Below are positions 40,979-49,080 of a DNA stretch of 64,000 nucleotides, piece by piece. Positions within the stretch are counted from its first letter, which is position 1; each line of letters starts with the position of its first letter. Source of the stretch: JAOUGY01 sp963825585 (GTDB taxonomy: Bacteria > Actinomycetota > Acidimicrobiia > Spongiisociales > ZC4RG35); the NCBI GenBank assembly GCA_963825585.1, contig CAWGTX010000009.1:62001-126000 (forward strand), written 5' to 3'. Made by a program: the position numbers and the translations under genes. The notes under the pieces were generated by a model. It ran no database searches and had not been told where the DNA came from. It saw only the letters and a list, made by a program, of their open reading frames with translations.

Positions 40979-41120
40979 CTTGTCGGAACTGCCGACGATC
41001 TGTTCGGTTGGTCCATCGTCCACGACGGGTCCCGAGTGGTGGTGGGCGCTCCGAGCGTCGACGCCTCGCTGTCCGATCGCGACGCCGGCTCCGCATTCGT
41101 GTTCGACGCCGGATCGCGAG
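40979..41120 (+). pseudogene. relic of an FG-GAP (integrin-type beta-propeller) repeat
   Basis: One frame reads LVGTADDLFGWSIVHDGSRVVVGAPSVD then RDAGSAFVFD (given here in parts), which is a single FG-GAP propeller blade: the G-x-x-D-x-FG-x-S core, VVVGAP, and AGSAFVF. Nothing before or after continues the propeller, and no start or ribosome site fits. It looks like the remains of a large secreted protein gene of which only about 45 codons survive. Confidence 0.6.
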
Positions 41121-41171
41121 CGCTGGTTCGGTATTCGATACCGAGAGCGCGTGAATTGACCGCCTCGAGGG

Positions 41172-42398
41172 TTACCGGGGCTTCACCTCCGCTCCGGCCT
41201 TCGATCGGAGCCCGGTGACGCGGGTCGCCGCTTCCCGGCCGGCGACGATGGCGCCCTCGATGAAACCGGGATACGACGAGGCGAGCTCGGTGGAGGCGAA
41301 GGTCACCCCTGGAGAGCCGTCCCGGATCCGCCCGATGACGGCGTGGGGATCGGCGTCGGAGATCAAGGCGCAGTAGCCGCCACCGCCCAGCTCGTCGGGA
41401 GGCCAGTCCTGTTCGAGGTACGAGATCGGGTCGAGGGCGGCGGGTCCGAGGCAGGCGGCGGCGTGGTCGAGGATGAAACGGCGGCGTTCGTCGTCATGGA
41501 GTGCTCGGGCCGCGGAGGCCAGCGGCCCACCGAGGAACACCACCAGGGCGGGATCGTCCACGGCCATCGACGTGATCCACATGCCGGCGGGGTCGGCGAT
41601 GATGCAGGCGTCACCGCTCCACATCGGAGGCCGGTACCGCAGCAGCACCTTCATCACGTCGCCTGGCCGAAACGAGCGGCACGCCTCCAGGAGATCCGGC
41701 TCGAACGCCGGTGCGATCGCCAGCTCCGACACCACCTGCGGCGGAATGGCCAGCAGGACGTGGCGGGCATCGACCTGGCCGGTAGAGGTGGACAGGCGCA
41801 CCCCGTCCGGCCGGCGTTCGACCGCTCCGACCGCCACACCGAGCCGCACCGGTCCGATCAGGTCGACGGCCATGCGCTCGGCGAGGGCATGGATCGACTC
41901 GGCGACGAAGTACTGCAGCTCTTCGCCCTCGATCTCGCTCAGCTCGTGCATCGTCTTGACGAACCGGGCAGGGACGAGGTCGGGGTCCTGGCACCATACG
42001 ACCTGAATCGACGACCACACCGCCGCCCGTTCCGCCTCGGGCAGTCGACGGAGCACGTCGCCCATCGAGCCCGGCCCGCCGGCCGACGACACATGGTCGA
42101 AGAGCGTTCCGACGCGGTCGACGTCGCCGGTGGGGTGAACCCTGGATTCGTCCGGCCGGTTCGGTGCGATGAGCGTGAGACCGTGGTGACGAATCAACTC
42201 GAGCACGTTGGTCATGTCGTCGGTCACCCACTGTCCACCGACGTCCACCACGGCGCCGGTCTGGTCGCGCTGCGAGGCCACCTTGCCACCGACCCGGTGA
42301 CGCGCCTCGATCACCTCCACCGTCGCTCCGGCTGCCTCCAGGGCGGTGCCGGCGGCGAGGCCGGCGAACCCGGCGCCGACGATGGCGACATCGATCAT
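41172..42398 (-). CDS. flavin-containing amine oxidase
   Basis: 408 residues. FAD-binding loop IVGAGFAGLAAGTALEAAG at residues 5-23, the ARHRVGGKV motif, the substrate-domain block WITSMAVDDPALVVFLGGPLA and the C-terminal FAD contact STELASSYPGFIEGAIVAGREAA (read in parts). It belongs with putrescine/monoamine oxidases, producing an aldehyde, ammonia and H2O2 from a primary or secondary amine. Overlaps the HD-domain gene by 4 nt (ATGA), so the two are probably sequential enzymes. Polyamine import genes at the left of the window make a polyamine-derived substrate possible. Confidence 0.83.
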   Translation of the reverse strand: MIDVAIVGAGFAGLAAGTALEAAGATVEVIEARHRVGGKVASQRDQTGAVVDVGGQWVTDDMTNVLELIRHHGLTLIAPNRPDESRVHPTGDVDRVGTLFDHVSSAGGPGSMGDVLRRLPEAERAAVWSSIQVVWCQDPDLVPARFVKTMHELSEIEGEELQYFVAESIHALAERMAVDLIGPVRLGVAVGAVERRPDGVRLSTSTGQVDARHVLLAIPPQVVSELAIAPAFEPDLLEACRSFRPGDVMKVLLRYRPPMWSGDACIIADPAGMWITSMAVDDPALVVFLGGPLASAARALHDDERRRFILDHAAACLGPAALDPISYLEQDWPPDELGGGGYCALISDADPHAVIGRIRDGSPGVTFASTELASSYPGFIEGAIVAGREAATRVTGLRSKAGAEVKPR

Positions 42399-42949
42399 GG
42401 GTCGACTCTCGGAGCGGCGAAGACCCGTCGTACCATCGGCTCGAAGAACTCGATCGGCTCGGACGGATATCCAGGGTCGAACGACTCCTGGTCGTACAGC
42501 TCGCAGAACCTGGCGGTGTCGTCGAACCACTCATGCCCCCGATAGGCGTTCCGAGCGTGGCGATCACCACCCGTGAGGTGGGCGTAGTAGTACATCTGGA
42601 AGACGCCGTGGTGCTCGATGATCCAGTGCACCCGCGGCGAGACGTAGGGGCGAAGCACCGCCGCCGCCATCTCCGAGTGGGCGAGGGGAGCCAACATATC
42701 GCCGATGTCGTGGAACAGGGTGGCCACGACGTACTCCTCGTCCTCCCGGTTGCGATGGGCACGGGTCGCCGCTTGCAGGCAGTGGTCGAGACGGCTCAAC
42801 CGGTAGCCGCTCAGCGACTCGTCCAACTTCCCCAGGTGTTCCAGCAGTCGGTCGGCCAGTGACTCGACGAACTGATGCTCGAGCCTCTCGAGCAGGGCGT
42901 ACTCCTCGGCGGTGCCGTCCGCCATCCTGGTGAACCCGACCTGTTCCAT
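42395..42949 (-). CDS. HD-domain protein resembling PhnZ/TmpB-type diiron oxygenases
   Basis: 184 residues. Metal ligands: RLDHCLQAATRA, LFHDIGD (HD pair), HSEMAAAVLRP and IIEHHGVF, then an acidic CELYDQESFDP. The spacing and the LxHxLQ-A-A opening are like the small mixed-valent diiron HD oxygenases PhnZ and TmpB (and myo-inositol oxygenase) rather than ordinary phosphohydrolases; this is by eye only. Such enzymes cleave C-P or C-C bonds next to a hydroxyl group using O2. GGAGGGAG lies before the ATG. Coupled to the amine oxidase gene. Confidence 0.68.
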   Translation of the reverse strand: MEQVGFTRMADGTAEEYALLERLEHQFVESLADRLLEHLGKLDESLSGYRLSRLDHCLQAATRAHRNREDEEYVVATLFHDIGDMLAPLAHSEMAAAVLRPYVSPRVHWIIEHHGVFQMYYYAHLTGGDRHARNAYRGHEWFDDTARFCELYDQESFDPGYPSEPIEFFEPMVRRVFAAPRVDP

Positions 42950-42984
42950 CTCTCCCTCCTCAATCGCCTGGTGGACCCGCTCCC

Positions 42985-43037
42985 GCAAACCCTGGGTTGT
43001 GGACTACACGTGGTGTAGTCCACAACCCAGGGTTTGC
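42985..43037. terminator. perfect 25-bp inverted repeat with 3-nt loop
   Basis: The 25 bases from 42985 are followed by GTG and then by their exact complement to 43037. It lies 3 nt after the stop of the racemase-family gene and before the HD gene. The RNA hairpin would be very stable; without a U tract it could be an actinobacterial-type terminator, a processing site, or an imprint of a mobile sequence. Confidence 0.7.
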
Positions 43038-43039
43038 AT

Positions 43040-44017
43040 TCACCGCAGCTGGAACCCGAGACCGAGGGTATCGTCGGGGTCGAGCGTGAAGGTGGCGGTG
43101 CCGGTGCGGTGGGCGGTCCCGGTGACCTCGGTGATCACCGCCGGCAGTCCGTGCGCTTGGGTCTCTTCCACGATCCGTGCCTCGAATCTGGACCCGATCA
43201 CGCTGTCGTGGACGAACGTGGTACCGGTGTCGAGCTCGCCGGCGGCGTGGAGCACGGCGATGCGGGCCGATGTGCCCGACCCGCACGGGGATCGATCGAC
43301 CTGCCCATCGGCAAACACCGTGATGTTGCGTTGATGGCGTTGATCCAGTCGGTCGTAGAAGATCACCCCGTACAGACCCGACAGCCGCTCGTCTTCGGGG
43401 TGCTCCACCGAGGGGTGTCCGGCGAGCTCCGCCTTGATGGCCCGACCGGCGCCGATGAACCGATCCACGTTGGTGGGGGTGACGTCGAGACCGAGCTGAG
43501 AGGCGTCGACGGATGCGTAGAAGGCGCCGCCGTAGGACACGGCGACGTCGGCGACGTCGAGGCCGACTTCGGTGGCGGTGACGAAGGCGGGGACGTTCAC
43601 GAAGGTCACCGGGCCAACCCGGCCGCCTTCGAGCTCGACCCGGGTCCGGACCCGCCCCGACGGCACGTCGAGCACGAGATGATTGACCCCTTCGGTGCCC
43701 ATCACCCGGCCCGATTCGAATGCCCAGGTGGCGGCGGCGATGGTGCCGTGTCCGCACGCCGTCGAGTAGCCGTCCTTGTGGAAGAAGATCAGCCCGAACT
43801 CCGCTCCTCCGTCGTCGGGTTCGACCACGAAACACCCGTACTGATCTGCGTGGCCGCGCGGCTCGTTGATGATCAGCTGCCGCACGTCGTCGGCATGGTC
43901 GGCGAGGTGCTCCCGCTTGGCGAGGACGCTCCCGCCCCGCATCGGCGGCGCGCCCCCGACGACGATGCGGAACGGCTCGCCGGCGGTGTGGTAGTCGACG
44001 ACCGAAACCGGGTCCAT
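43040..44017 (-). CDS. proline racemase / 4-hydroxyproline epimerase family
   Basis: 325 residues. Both catalytic cysteines are present: YSTACGHGTIA at about residue 88 and DRSPCGSGTSAR at about 237, so it is an epimerase/racemase rather than a trans-3-hydroxyproline dehydratase (which has Thr at the first site). HTAGEPFRIV opens the chain as in the family. Substrate proline or hydroxyproline cannot be told apart by eye. It follows the MaoC gene after 2 nt within a catabolic operon that also has SDRs and an amine oxidase. Confidence 0.84.
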   Translation of the reverse strand: MDPVSVVDYHTAGEPFRIVVGGAPPMRGGSVLAKREHLADHADDVRQLIINEPRGHADQYGCFVVEPDDGGAEFGLIFFHKDGYSTACGHGTIAAATWAFESGRVMGTEGVNHLVLDVPSGRVRTRVELEGGRVGPVTFVNVPAFVTATEVGLDVADVAVSYGGAFYASVDASQLGLDVTPTNVDRFIGAGRAIKAELAGHPSVEHPEDERLSGLYGVIFYDRLDQRHQRNITVFADGQVDRSPCGSGTSARIAVLHAAGELDTGTTFVHDSVIGSRFEARIVEETQAHGLPAVITEVTGTAHRTGTATFTLDPDDTLGLGFQLR

Positions 44018-44019
44018 GA

Positions 44020-44469
44020 TCAGATGTACAGCCGGGTGACCGTCTCGGCGACGGCGGCTGGTTTGGGTTCACCTTCGATCTCGATCGTCACGTTCCGTCG
44101 CACCTGAATGCCGCCCGCCACCTCCTCGACGCCCAGCAGCGACACGACGGCGCGGATTCGCGAGTTCACCCGAACCGGTGCCGGGAAACGAAGCCTGTCG
44201 AGACCGTAGTTCACACCCATGCGGGGCGGTTCGGCGAGCGGGAGCGGCACCTGACCCGCCAGCGGCACGATCAGTGACATGGTCAGATAGCCCTGGGCGA
44301 TGGTGGCACCGAACGGACCCGCCGCCGCCCGTTCCGGGTCGATGTGGATCCACTGCGGGTCGTCGGTTGCCTTTGTGAACAGGTCGATCCGGTCCTGGCT
44401 GACCGTCATCCAGTCTGACACTCCCAGGATGGTGCCGGTCAGGGGCTCCAGCTGCTCGAGTGGCGTCAT
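44020..44469 (-). CDS. MaoC-like (R)-specific enoyl-CoA hydratase
   Basis: 149 residues, single hot-dog fold. The hydratase motif is complete: ATDDPQWIHIDPERA with the Asp/His pair, followed by GPFGATIAQGYLTMSL. LRFPAPVRVNSRIRAVV is the usual second half. It hydrates a 2-enoyl-CoA to the (R)-3-hydroxyacyl-CoA, or serves as a dehydratase. Between the SerA-like and racemase genes, with short gaps on both sides, so part of the same operon. Confidence 0.83.
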   Translation of the reverse strand: MTPLEQLEPLTGTILGVSDWMTVSQDRIDLFTKATDDPQWIHIDPERAAAGPFGATIAQGYLTMSLIVPLAGQVPLPLAEPPRMGVNYGLDRLRFPAPVRVNSRIRAVVSLLGVEEVAGGIQVRRNVTIEIEGEPKPAAVAETVTRLYI

Positions 44470-44479
44470 GAGCGCGACG

Positions 44480-46223
44480 CTACTCGTCGAGCAGGTAGAC
44501 GGGCTCCCGGTAGTACCGGATCTTTCCGCGCCGTTCCTTTTCGGTGAGATAGTCCTGCAGCCAACGGTTCTTCTCGTCGAGGCTTCGATCGTCGCCGAGC
44601 ATCTCCAGGGGGATGTCGAGGCGTAGCACCCGACCCGGAATGAGGAACCGTGTCACGCCGGCGGGCAGCAGGCGTCCCGATCCGGCCGCCAGCAGCACCT
44701 GCTCGACGGTGAACTGGGGATACTCCACCAAGGCGACCATGTCGGGATACCAGCCGGCCAGGGTTCGAACGTTCCGTTCCAGGTTGCGTGACACGGTGCC
44801 GGCCTCGATGTATGCCTGGGCGACCTCCGCCAGGGTGTCGAACCGGTTGGCTCCGTGCTCGGCATGGATCACGAAGGCGCGACCGTCGACGGTGGTCACA
44901 GAGCACAGGCCTCCGTATTCGATCGCCCTCATGGCGGCGTCGGTGGCATCCACCCGCTCCATCGCCGTGTGCGGAACGGCCTCGAGCACGCCGACGAGTT
45001 CGTCGGGATCGACCGCTCGCACCACGTGATGCCACGTCTCCAAACCGAGACCCTGGTCGATGGCCACGTCCTGGACCACCGTGTGTCGGTATCCGAGTTG
45101 TCTGAGGGCGTCGGATCGGGTCGCTCCGTCGAGCACCACATACCGGTCGTCCACCCGGGCCACCAGCGGCGGGTTGCGCAAGCACCCCTTCCTCGCGGAC
45201 CCGCTCGGCCAACCGACCGGACCGCTTGTGGTCGACCGCCTCGTGGGGCACGACCTGTTCGACCTCCACGAACCGCAGCGGCAACACCTCGACCGGTTCC
45301 GGCTGGACGAGGATCGCAAGGATCTTGGTGGCGACATCGACCGCAGCCGTGACCTGGGCGTCCTCGGTGCTGGCCCCGATGTGGGGGGTGGCGATGACGC
45401 GGGGATGGGAGGCGAGTGGATTGTCGACGGCCGGTTCCACCGCGAACACGTCGAGGCCGGCACCGGCGATCGTCGAGTCGTCGAGGGCGGCCAGCAGCGC
45501 AGACTCGTCGACGACGGTGCCGCGCGAAGTGTTGATCAGCTGGGCGGTCGGCATCATCGTCGACAACTCGGCGGCACCGATCAGACCCTCGGTGTCAGAT
45601 CGTGCCGGGACGTGAAGTGTCACGTAGTCCGACTTGGCCAGCAGGTCGTAGAGGTCGACCGGCTCCACCTCGTGTTCCAGGTAGAGCTCTGGAGTGGGGC
45701 GATGCTGATTGGTGATGACGGTCATCCCGAACGCCTTGGCGCGGGTGGCCACCTCCTGTCCGATCCGGCCGAAACCGATGATGCCGAGCGTCTTGCCCGC
45801 CAGACCGGTTCCCATCAGCTTCGACTTCTCCCAGCGGCCGTCCTTCATCGCCGCGTCGGCCCTGGGGACGTTGCGTGCGAGTGCGAGCATCAGCCCGAGC
45901 GTCAGCTCGGCCACCGCCACGCTGTTGGCGTCAGGGCTGTTGACCACCTCGATGCCGGCGTCCACCGCCGCCTCCACATCGATGGCGTCGAGACCGGCCC
46001 CGGCCCGTGCGATCACCTTGAGCCGACCCCCGTGGGCGATGACCCTGGCCGTGACGCGTGTCGACGATCGGACGATGACGGCCTCGTACTCATCGATGAT
46101 GTCCACCAGCGCGTCCTCGTCGAGGCCCGGTCGGACGTCGACCTCACAGTGGCGGGTGAGCAGCTCGATGCCGGCATCGGCGATCGGGTCGCACACCAGA
46201 ACCCGCGGGCGATGCTCATTCAC
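44480..46223 (-). pseudogene. SerA-like 2-hydroxyacid dehydrogenase joined to a ParB/SbnI-like domain, frameshifted
   Basis: Residues 1 to about 315 are a D-2-hydroxyacid dehydrogenase like 3-phosphoglycerate dehydrogenase: IARAGAGLDAIDVEAA, LGIIGFGRIGQEVA (NAD site), the Arg in NTSRGTVVDE and His in TPHIGASTEDAQ. Without a stop the chain runs into a ParB/sulfiredoxin-fold domain (VLPLRFVEVEQVVPHEAVD, then YVVLDGATRSDALRQLGY), like SbnI and archaeal free-serine kinase. One extra T near 45180 (message GTGCTTGCGC) shifts the frame; the rest reads to the stop at 44480, ending in YYREPVYLLDE. If the base is an error, one ~580-residue protein results. GTG start in a GTGA overlap with the SDR gene. 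Confidence 0.78.
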
Positions 46224-46927
46224 GTGAAACTCCTTCCGCCTCCGATGACGATGACCTGTCCGGTGATGTAGGACGACCGGTCGGATCCCAGGAACGCCAC
46301 CAGCTCGGCAACCTCACCGGGGGTGCCCATCCGGTCCAGGGGGATCGCCGACACCATCCGTTGGCGGATCTCCTCGGGGATGCCCATCGACATCTCGGTC
46401 CCGATCAGCCCCGGTGCGATGGCGTTGACCCGCACAGACGGAGCCAGCTCGAGGGCCAGAGCCCGGGTCATGCCCACCACCGCCCCCTTCGACATCGAGT
46501 AGTTGTACTGGCCGAAGTTGCCCAAGTAGGCCCGCGACGCCATGTTCACGACTGCACCGCCCGCCGTGATCGACGGCACGAGGGCTCGAGTCAGCCGGTA
46601 CGCCGCACCGAGGTTGACGCTGATCACCGCTGCGAACTGCTCGTCACTCAGGTTGACGAGTCGAGCATCCCGAGTGATTCCGGCGTTGTTGACCAGCACG
46701 GCGACGTCGTCGCCCGCCGCCTCGACCACCGCCGCCACCCCGTCCTCCTCGGTGAGGTTCACCTGGACGGCCACGACGTCGACGCCTGCGGCCTCGAGCT
46801 CGAGGACGGTGGCGGCCAGTTCGGGCGCCATGTCGACCAGCACGATGCGGTGACAATCAGCTCCGAGCCGCCCGGCGATGGCTCGCCCGATGCCTCGCGC
46901 CGCGCCGGTCACGATGGCGGTACTCAT
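46220..46927 (-). CDS. short-chain dehydrogenase/reductase, FabG-like
   Basis: 235 residues. Cofactor loop VTGAARGIGRAIAG at residues 6-19, Asp in IVLVDMAPE pointing to NAD(H), NNAGITRDARLVNLS, catalytic Ser in NMASRAYLGN, and Tyr/Lys in YNYSMSKGAV. The closing GSDRSSYITGQVIVIGGGRSF is of the 3-oxoacyl-ACP reductase type. In this operon it likely oxidises a hydroxyacyl-CoA or sugar-like acid. Start and stop overlap both neighbours by 4 nt; the upstream neighbour is an SDR-like protein without catalytic motifs. Confidence 0.85.
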   Translation of the reverse strand: MSTAIVTGAARGIGRAIAGRLGADCHRIVLVDMAPELAATVLELEAAGVDVVAVQVNLTEEDGVAAVVEAAGDDVAVLVNNAGITRDARLVNLSDEQFAAVISVNLGAAYRLTRALVPSITAGGAVVNMASRAYLGNFGQYNYSMSKGAVVGMTRALALELAPSVRVNAIAPGLIGTEMSMGIPEEIRQRMVSAIPLDRMGTPGEVAELVAFLGSDRSSYITGQVIVIGGGRSFT

Positions 46928-47346
46928 GCCAACGCCTTGCCGATGTGACCTGCTCCGAGATGGATGAGCTCACCTGTCGGTCCACCTGGCTCGGCCACCC
47001 GGCGTACCCACGTGGCAATGGTTTCCGGGTCGGTGTCGTCCTCGATGGCCAGTACGTTCACCGCGACGCCCACCTTCGACAGCTCGACCGCGGCGGTCCG
47101 CGCCCCCGACAACAGTCCGGTTGCCACCATGGCCCTCCCTGCCCCTCGCCGACCGAGCAGGTCGTCGTTGTGGACGACATACGTGATAGGTACCCCCGTC
47201 TGGGCAGCCGCACGCGACAGCTCGAACGCCGCCCGGAGCTCCGCTTCGATCGAGGGCCAGTCGTCGCCGTGCACGTCGGCGACGAAGACCAGTCCGCCGT
47301 CATCCTCGAATGCCGTCGTCCACTCGAACGGGATACGCAGTGTCAT
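46924..47346 (-). CDS. SDR-like partner protein lacking catalytic motifs
   Basis: 140 residues. The second half (GLLSGARTAAVELSKVGVAVNVLAIEDDTD then GPTGELIHLGAGHIGKAL, in parts) aligns in pattern with the helix and C-terminal strands of FabG-type reductases, but the N-terminal GxxxGxG loop and the YxxxK pair are absent. It is encoded directly before a complete SDR (ATGA overlap), so a non-catalytic subunit of a heteromeric reductase is plausible. First gene of the minus-strand operon that runs to at least 43040. Confidence 0.65.
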   Translation of the reverse strand: MTLRIPFEWTTAFEDDGGLVFVADVHGDDWPSIEAELRAAFELSRAAAQTGVPITYVVHNDDLLGRRGAGRAMVATGLLSGARTAAVELSKVGVAVNVLAIEDDTDPETIATWVRRVAEPGGPTGELIHLGAGHIGKALA

Positions 47347-47979
47347 CGCCGTCCGACGCTAGCCGAGCAGGCAGCCGTGCACATGGCGTTGTGGGGCGAG
47401 GTCCCGTGGACGAGTTCGTCGGGCCGCCTCACCATCGGGCGGCCGCGTCCCGGCCTTGGTGCGCTCGATGGCCTCGGGTGCGGGGAGCCGGCGACCACCC
47501 CGGGGCGGGCGAAGGGACGAACTCGTGCATACCGTCGACTTCAAGTGCGGGGTGGTCGTCGCTATCGGAGAACGTATGATGAACGTGGTGTGACACCAGT
47601 GGGGCGGTGTCGCCGGGGTGTCGCTGGGGTCCTCGCGGTGTTTGTGGGAGGCGTGTATTGCAGATTACGGGTTGGTTGTCGCAGGCTGACATGACGCGCT
47701 CGGGGCGTGCCGCCCCTCCGGTGACGGTGTTCGACGGGGGTCGGTGGCAGAAGGCGGGCGCCGGTTCTGCCGGCTACCGGAGCCGCCTCCGGTTTCCCTC
47801 GTCGACCACGACGCCCAAGTTCCGCTGGGCGACGGCATGATCGTCCACAACAGACCCCGCCACAGATGTCGGACGCTACGCGGAGGGGCCGTCGTGGAAA
47901 TCCCGAGGGCATGGCGTGGGTCGGCAGAGGCCTCCCGAGAGGTGGGGGTCCCCGGTGGCGATGGGCCGACAGGGCGCCC
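47347..47979. other. 630-nt divergent spacer ahead of the phosphonate/polysaccharide operon
   Basis: No gene is convincing here. TATGAT at 47575-47580 could be a -10 for rightward transcription, which would give a leader of about 400 nt before the FemAB-like gene. The leader has several GC-rich inverted segments (for example GGGGCGTGCCGCCCC near 47702 and GAGGCCTCCCGAGAGG near 47927). I could not match it to a known riboswitch. Confidence 0.4.
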
Positions 47980-49080
47980 ATGAGCACCGGCAATCCTCCG
48001 ATCGGCCTGGGTGGGGGTTTCGCGGCCCGAGTGCACGACCGGTTTCCGGCGGGCTGGGACGGCTTCATCGAGCGCGCTCCCCATGGCAGTCACCTTCAGA
48101 CCGAGGGCTGGGGTCGGGTCCAGGAGGCCAGGGGTTGGCGCGCCCTCGGGGTGGCCGTGTCGTCGGCAAGTGAGCTCGTGAGCCAGTCGATGGTGGTGAT
48201 GCGCCCGATTCGGGGCTTCGGGAAGGTGGCCTATGTTGCGGGAGGGCCGCTGGTGGCCACTCCGGAGCGGGCGGCCCATCAGGCCTCGATCGAGGCGTTG
48301 ATCGGACTGGCAAGGAAGCAGAAGGTACGGCTGCTGGTGGTGGGAGCCCCCCCGGGGGAACCAGACACGGTTGAGGCACTGCAGGGTGCCGGATTCGGCC
48401 CCACCCACATCACCATCACGCTCCCAGCCACTGTGAAGGTGGATCTCGAACCCGATGAGGACGACCTGTTGAGCGGCATGAAGTCGAAGATGCGCTACAA
48501 CATCCGCAAGGCGATGCGGTCAGGAGCCACCGTTCGTCAGGGGACGTCGGCGGATGTCCCCTCCCTCCACCGCCTGGTCTCCGCCACCGCCTCCCGCCAG
48601 GGGTTCGTGGTACCACCCCTGGCTCACCTCCAGGCGATGCACGATGTGCTGGCGGAGCGGGGCCATGCCCGGCTGTTCCTCGCCGAAGTCGAGGGAGTGC
48701 CGGTGGCCGGCATCCTGACGGTCACCTGGGGCGACACGGTGGTGTACAAACGAGGGGGTTGGTCGGGCGATGCCTCAGAGCACCGGCCCAACGAGCTGCT
48801 GCACTGGACGGCGATCCGGTGGGCCAAAAACAACGGATACCGCTGGTACGACTTCGACGGGATCGACCCAACGGTGGCCGAAGCCGTCATGAGAGGAGAA
48901 CCCATCCCCCCATCGAACACCGAATCTGTGTCTCGCTTCAAGCTCGGTTTCGGAGGAACGCCGGTACTCCTACCAGAGCCTCTCAGCTTCGTACCCAATG
49001 CCGTCTTTCGATTGGGGTACAACCACCTGTTCCCGAGGATCGGCCACCTGGGTCCGATACGGAGGCTGCAGGGGACGTGA
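47980..49080 (+). CDS. FemAB/GNAT-type aminoacyltransferase-like protein
   Basis: 366 residues. The pattern SHLQTEGWGRVQEARGW, KSKMRYNIRKAMRSG, the GNAT-like strand VAGILTVTWGDTVVYKRGGW and YDFDGID then RFKLGFGG is that of FemAB-related peptidoglycan-bridge or exopolysaccharide-associated acyltransferases. These move an aminoacyl or similar group onto a cell-wall or glycan precursor. Start ATG 47980 with AGGG 6 nt upstream; the frame is open further left. It leads six genes that each overlap by 4 nt and end with PEP mutase. Confidence 0.78.
   Translation: MSTGNPPIGLGGGFAARVHDRFPAGWDGFIERAPHGSHLQTEGWGRVQEARGWRALGVAVSSASELVSQSMVVMRPIRGFGKVAYVAGGPLVATPERAAHQASIEALIGLARKQKVRLLVVGAPPGEPDTVEALQGAGFGPTHITITLPATVKVDLEPDEDDLLSGMKSKMRYNIRKAMRSGATVRQGTSADVPSLHRLVSATASRQGFVVPPLAHLQAMHDVLAERGHARLFLAEVEGVPVAGILTVTWGDTVVYKRGGWSGDASEHRPNELLHWTAIRWAKNNGYRWYDFDGIDPTVAEAVMRGEPIPPSNTESVSRFKLGFGGTPVLLPEPLSFVPNAVFRLGYNHLFPRIGHLGPIRRLQGT

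Noticed and set aside
47347..47979. Riboswitch ahead of the polysaccharide operon
   Set aside because: The leader has GC-rich inverted segments, but I could not match the core of any known riboswitch class, so it is listed only as an undefined spacer.
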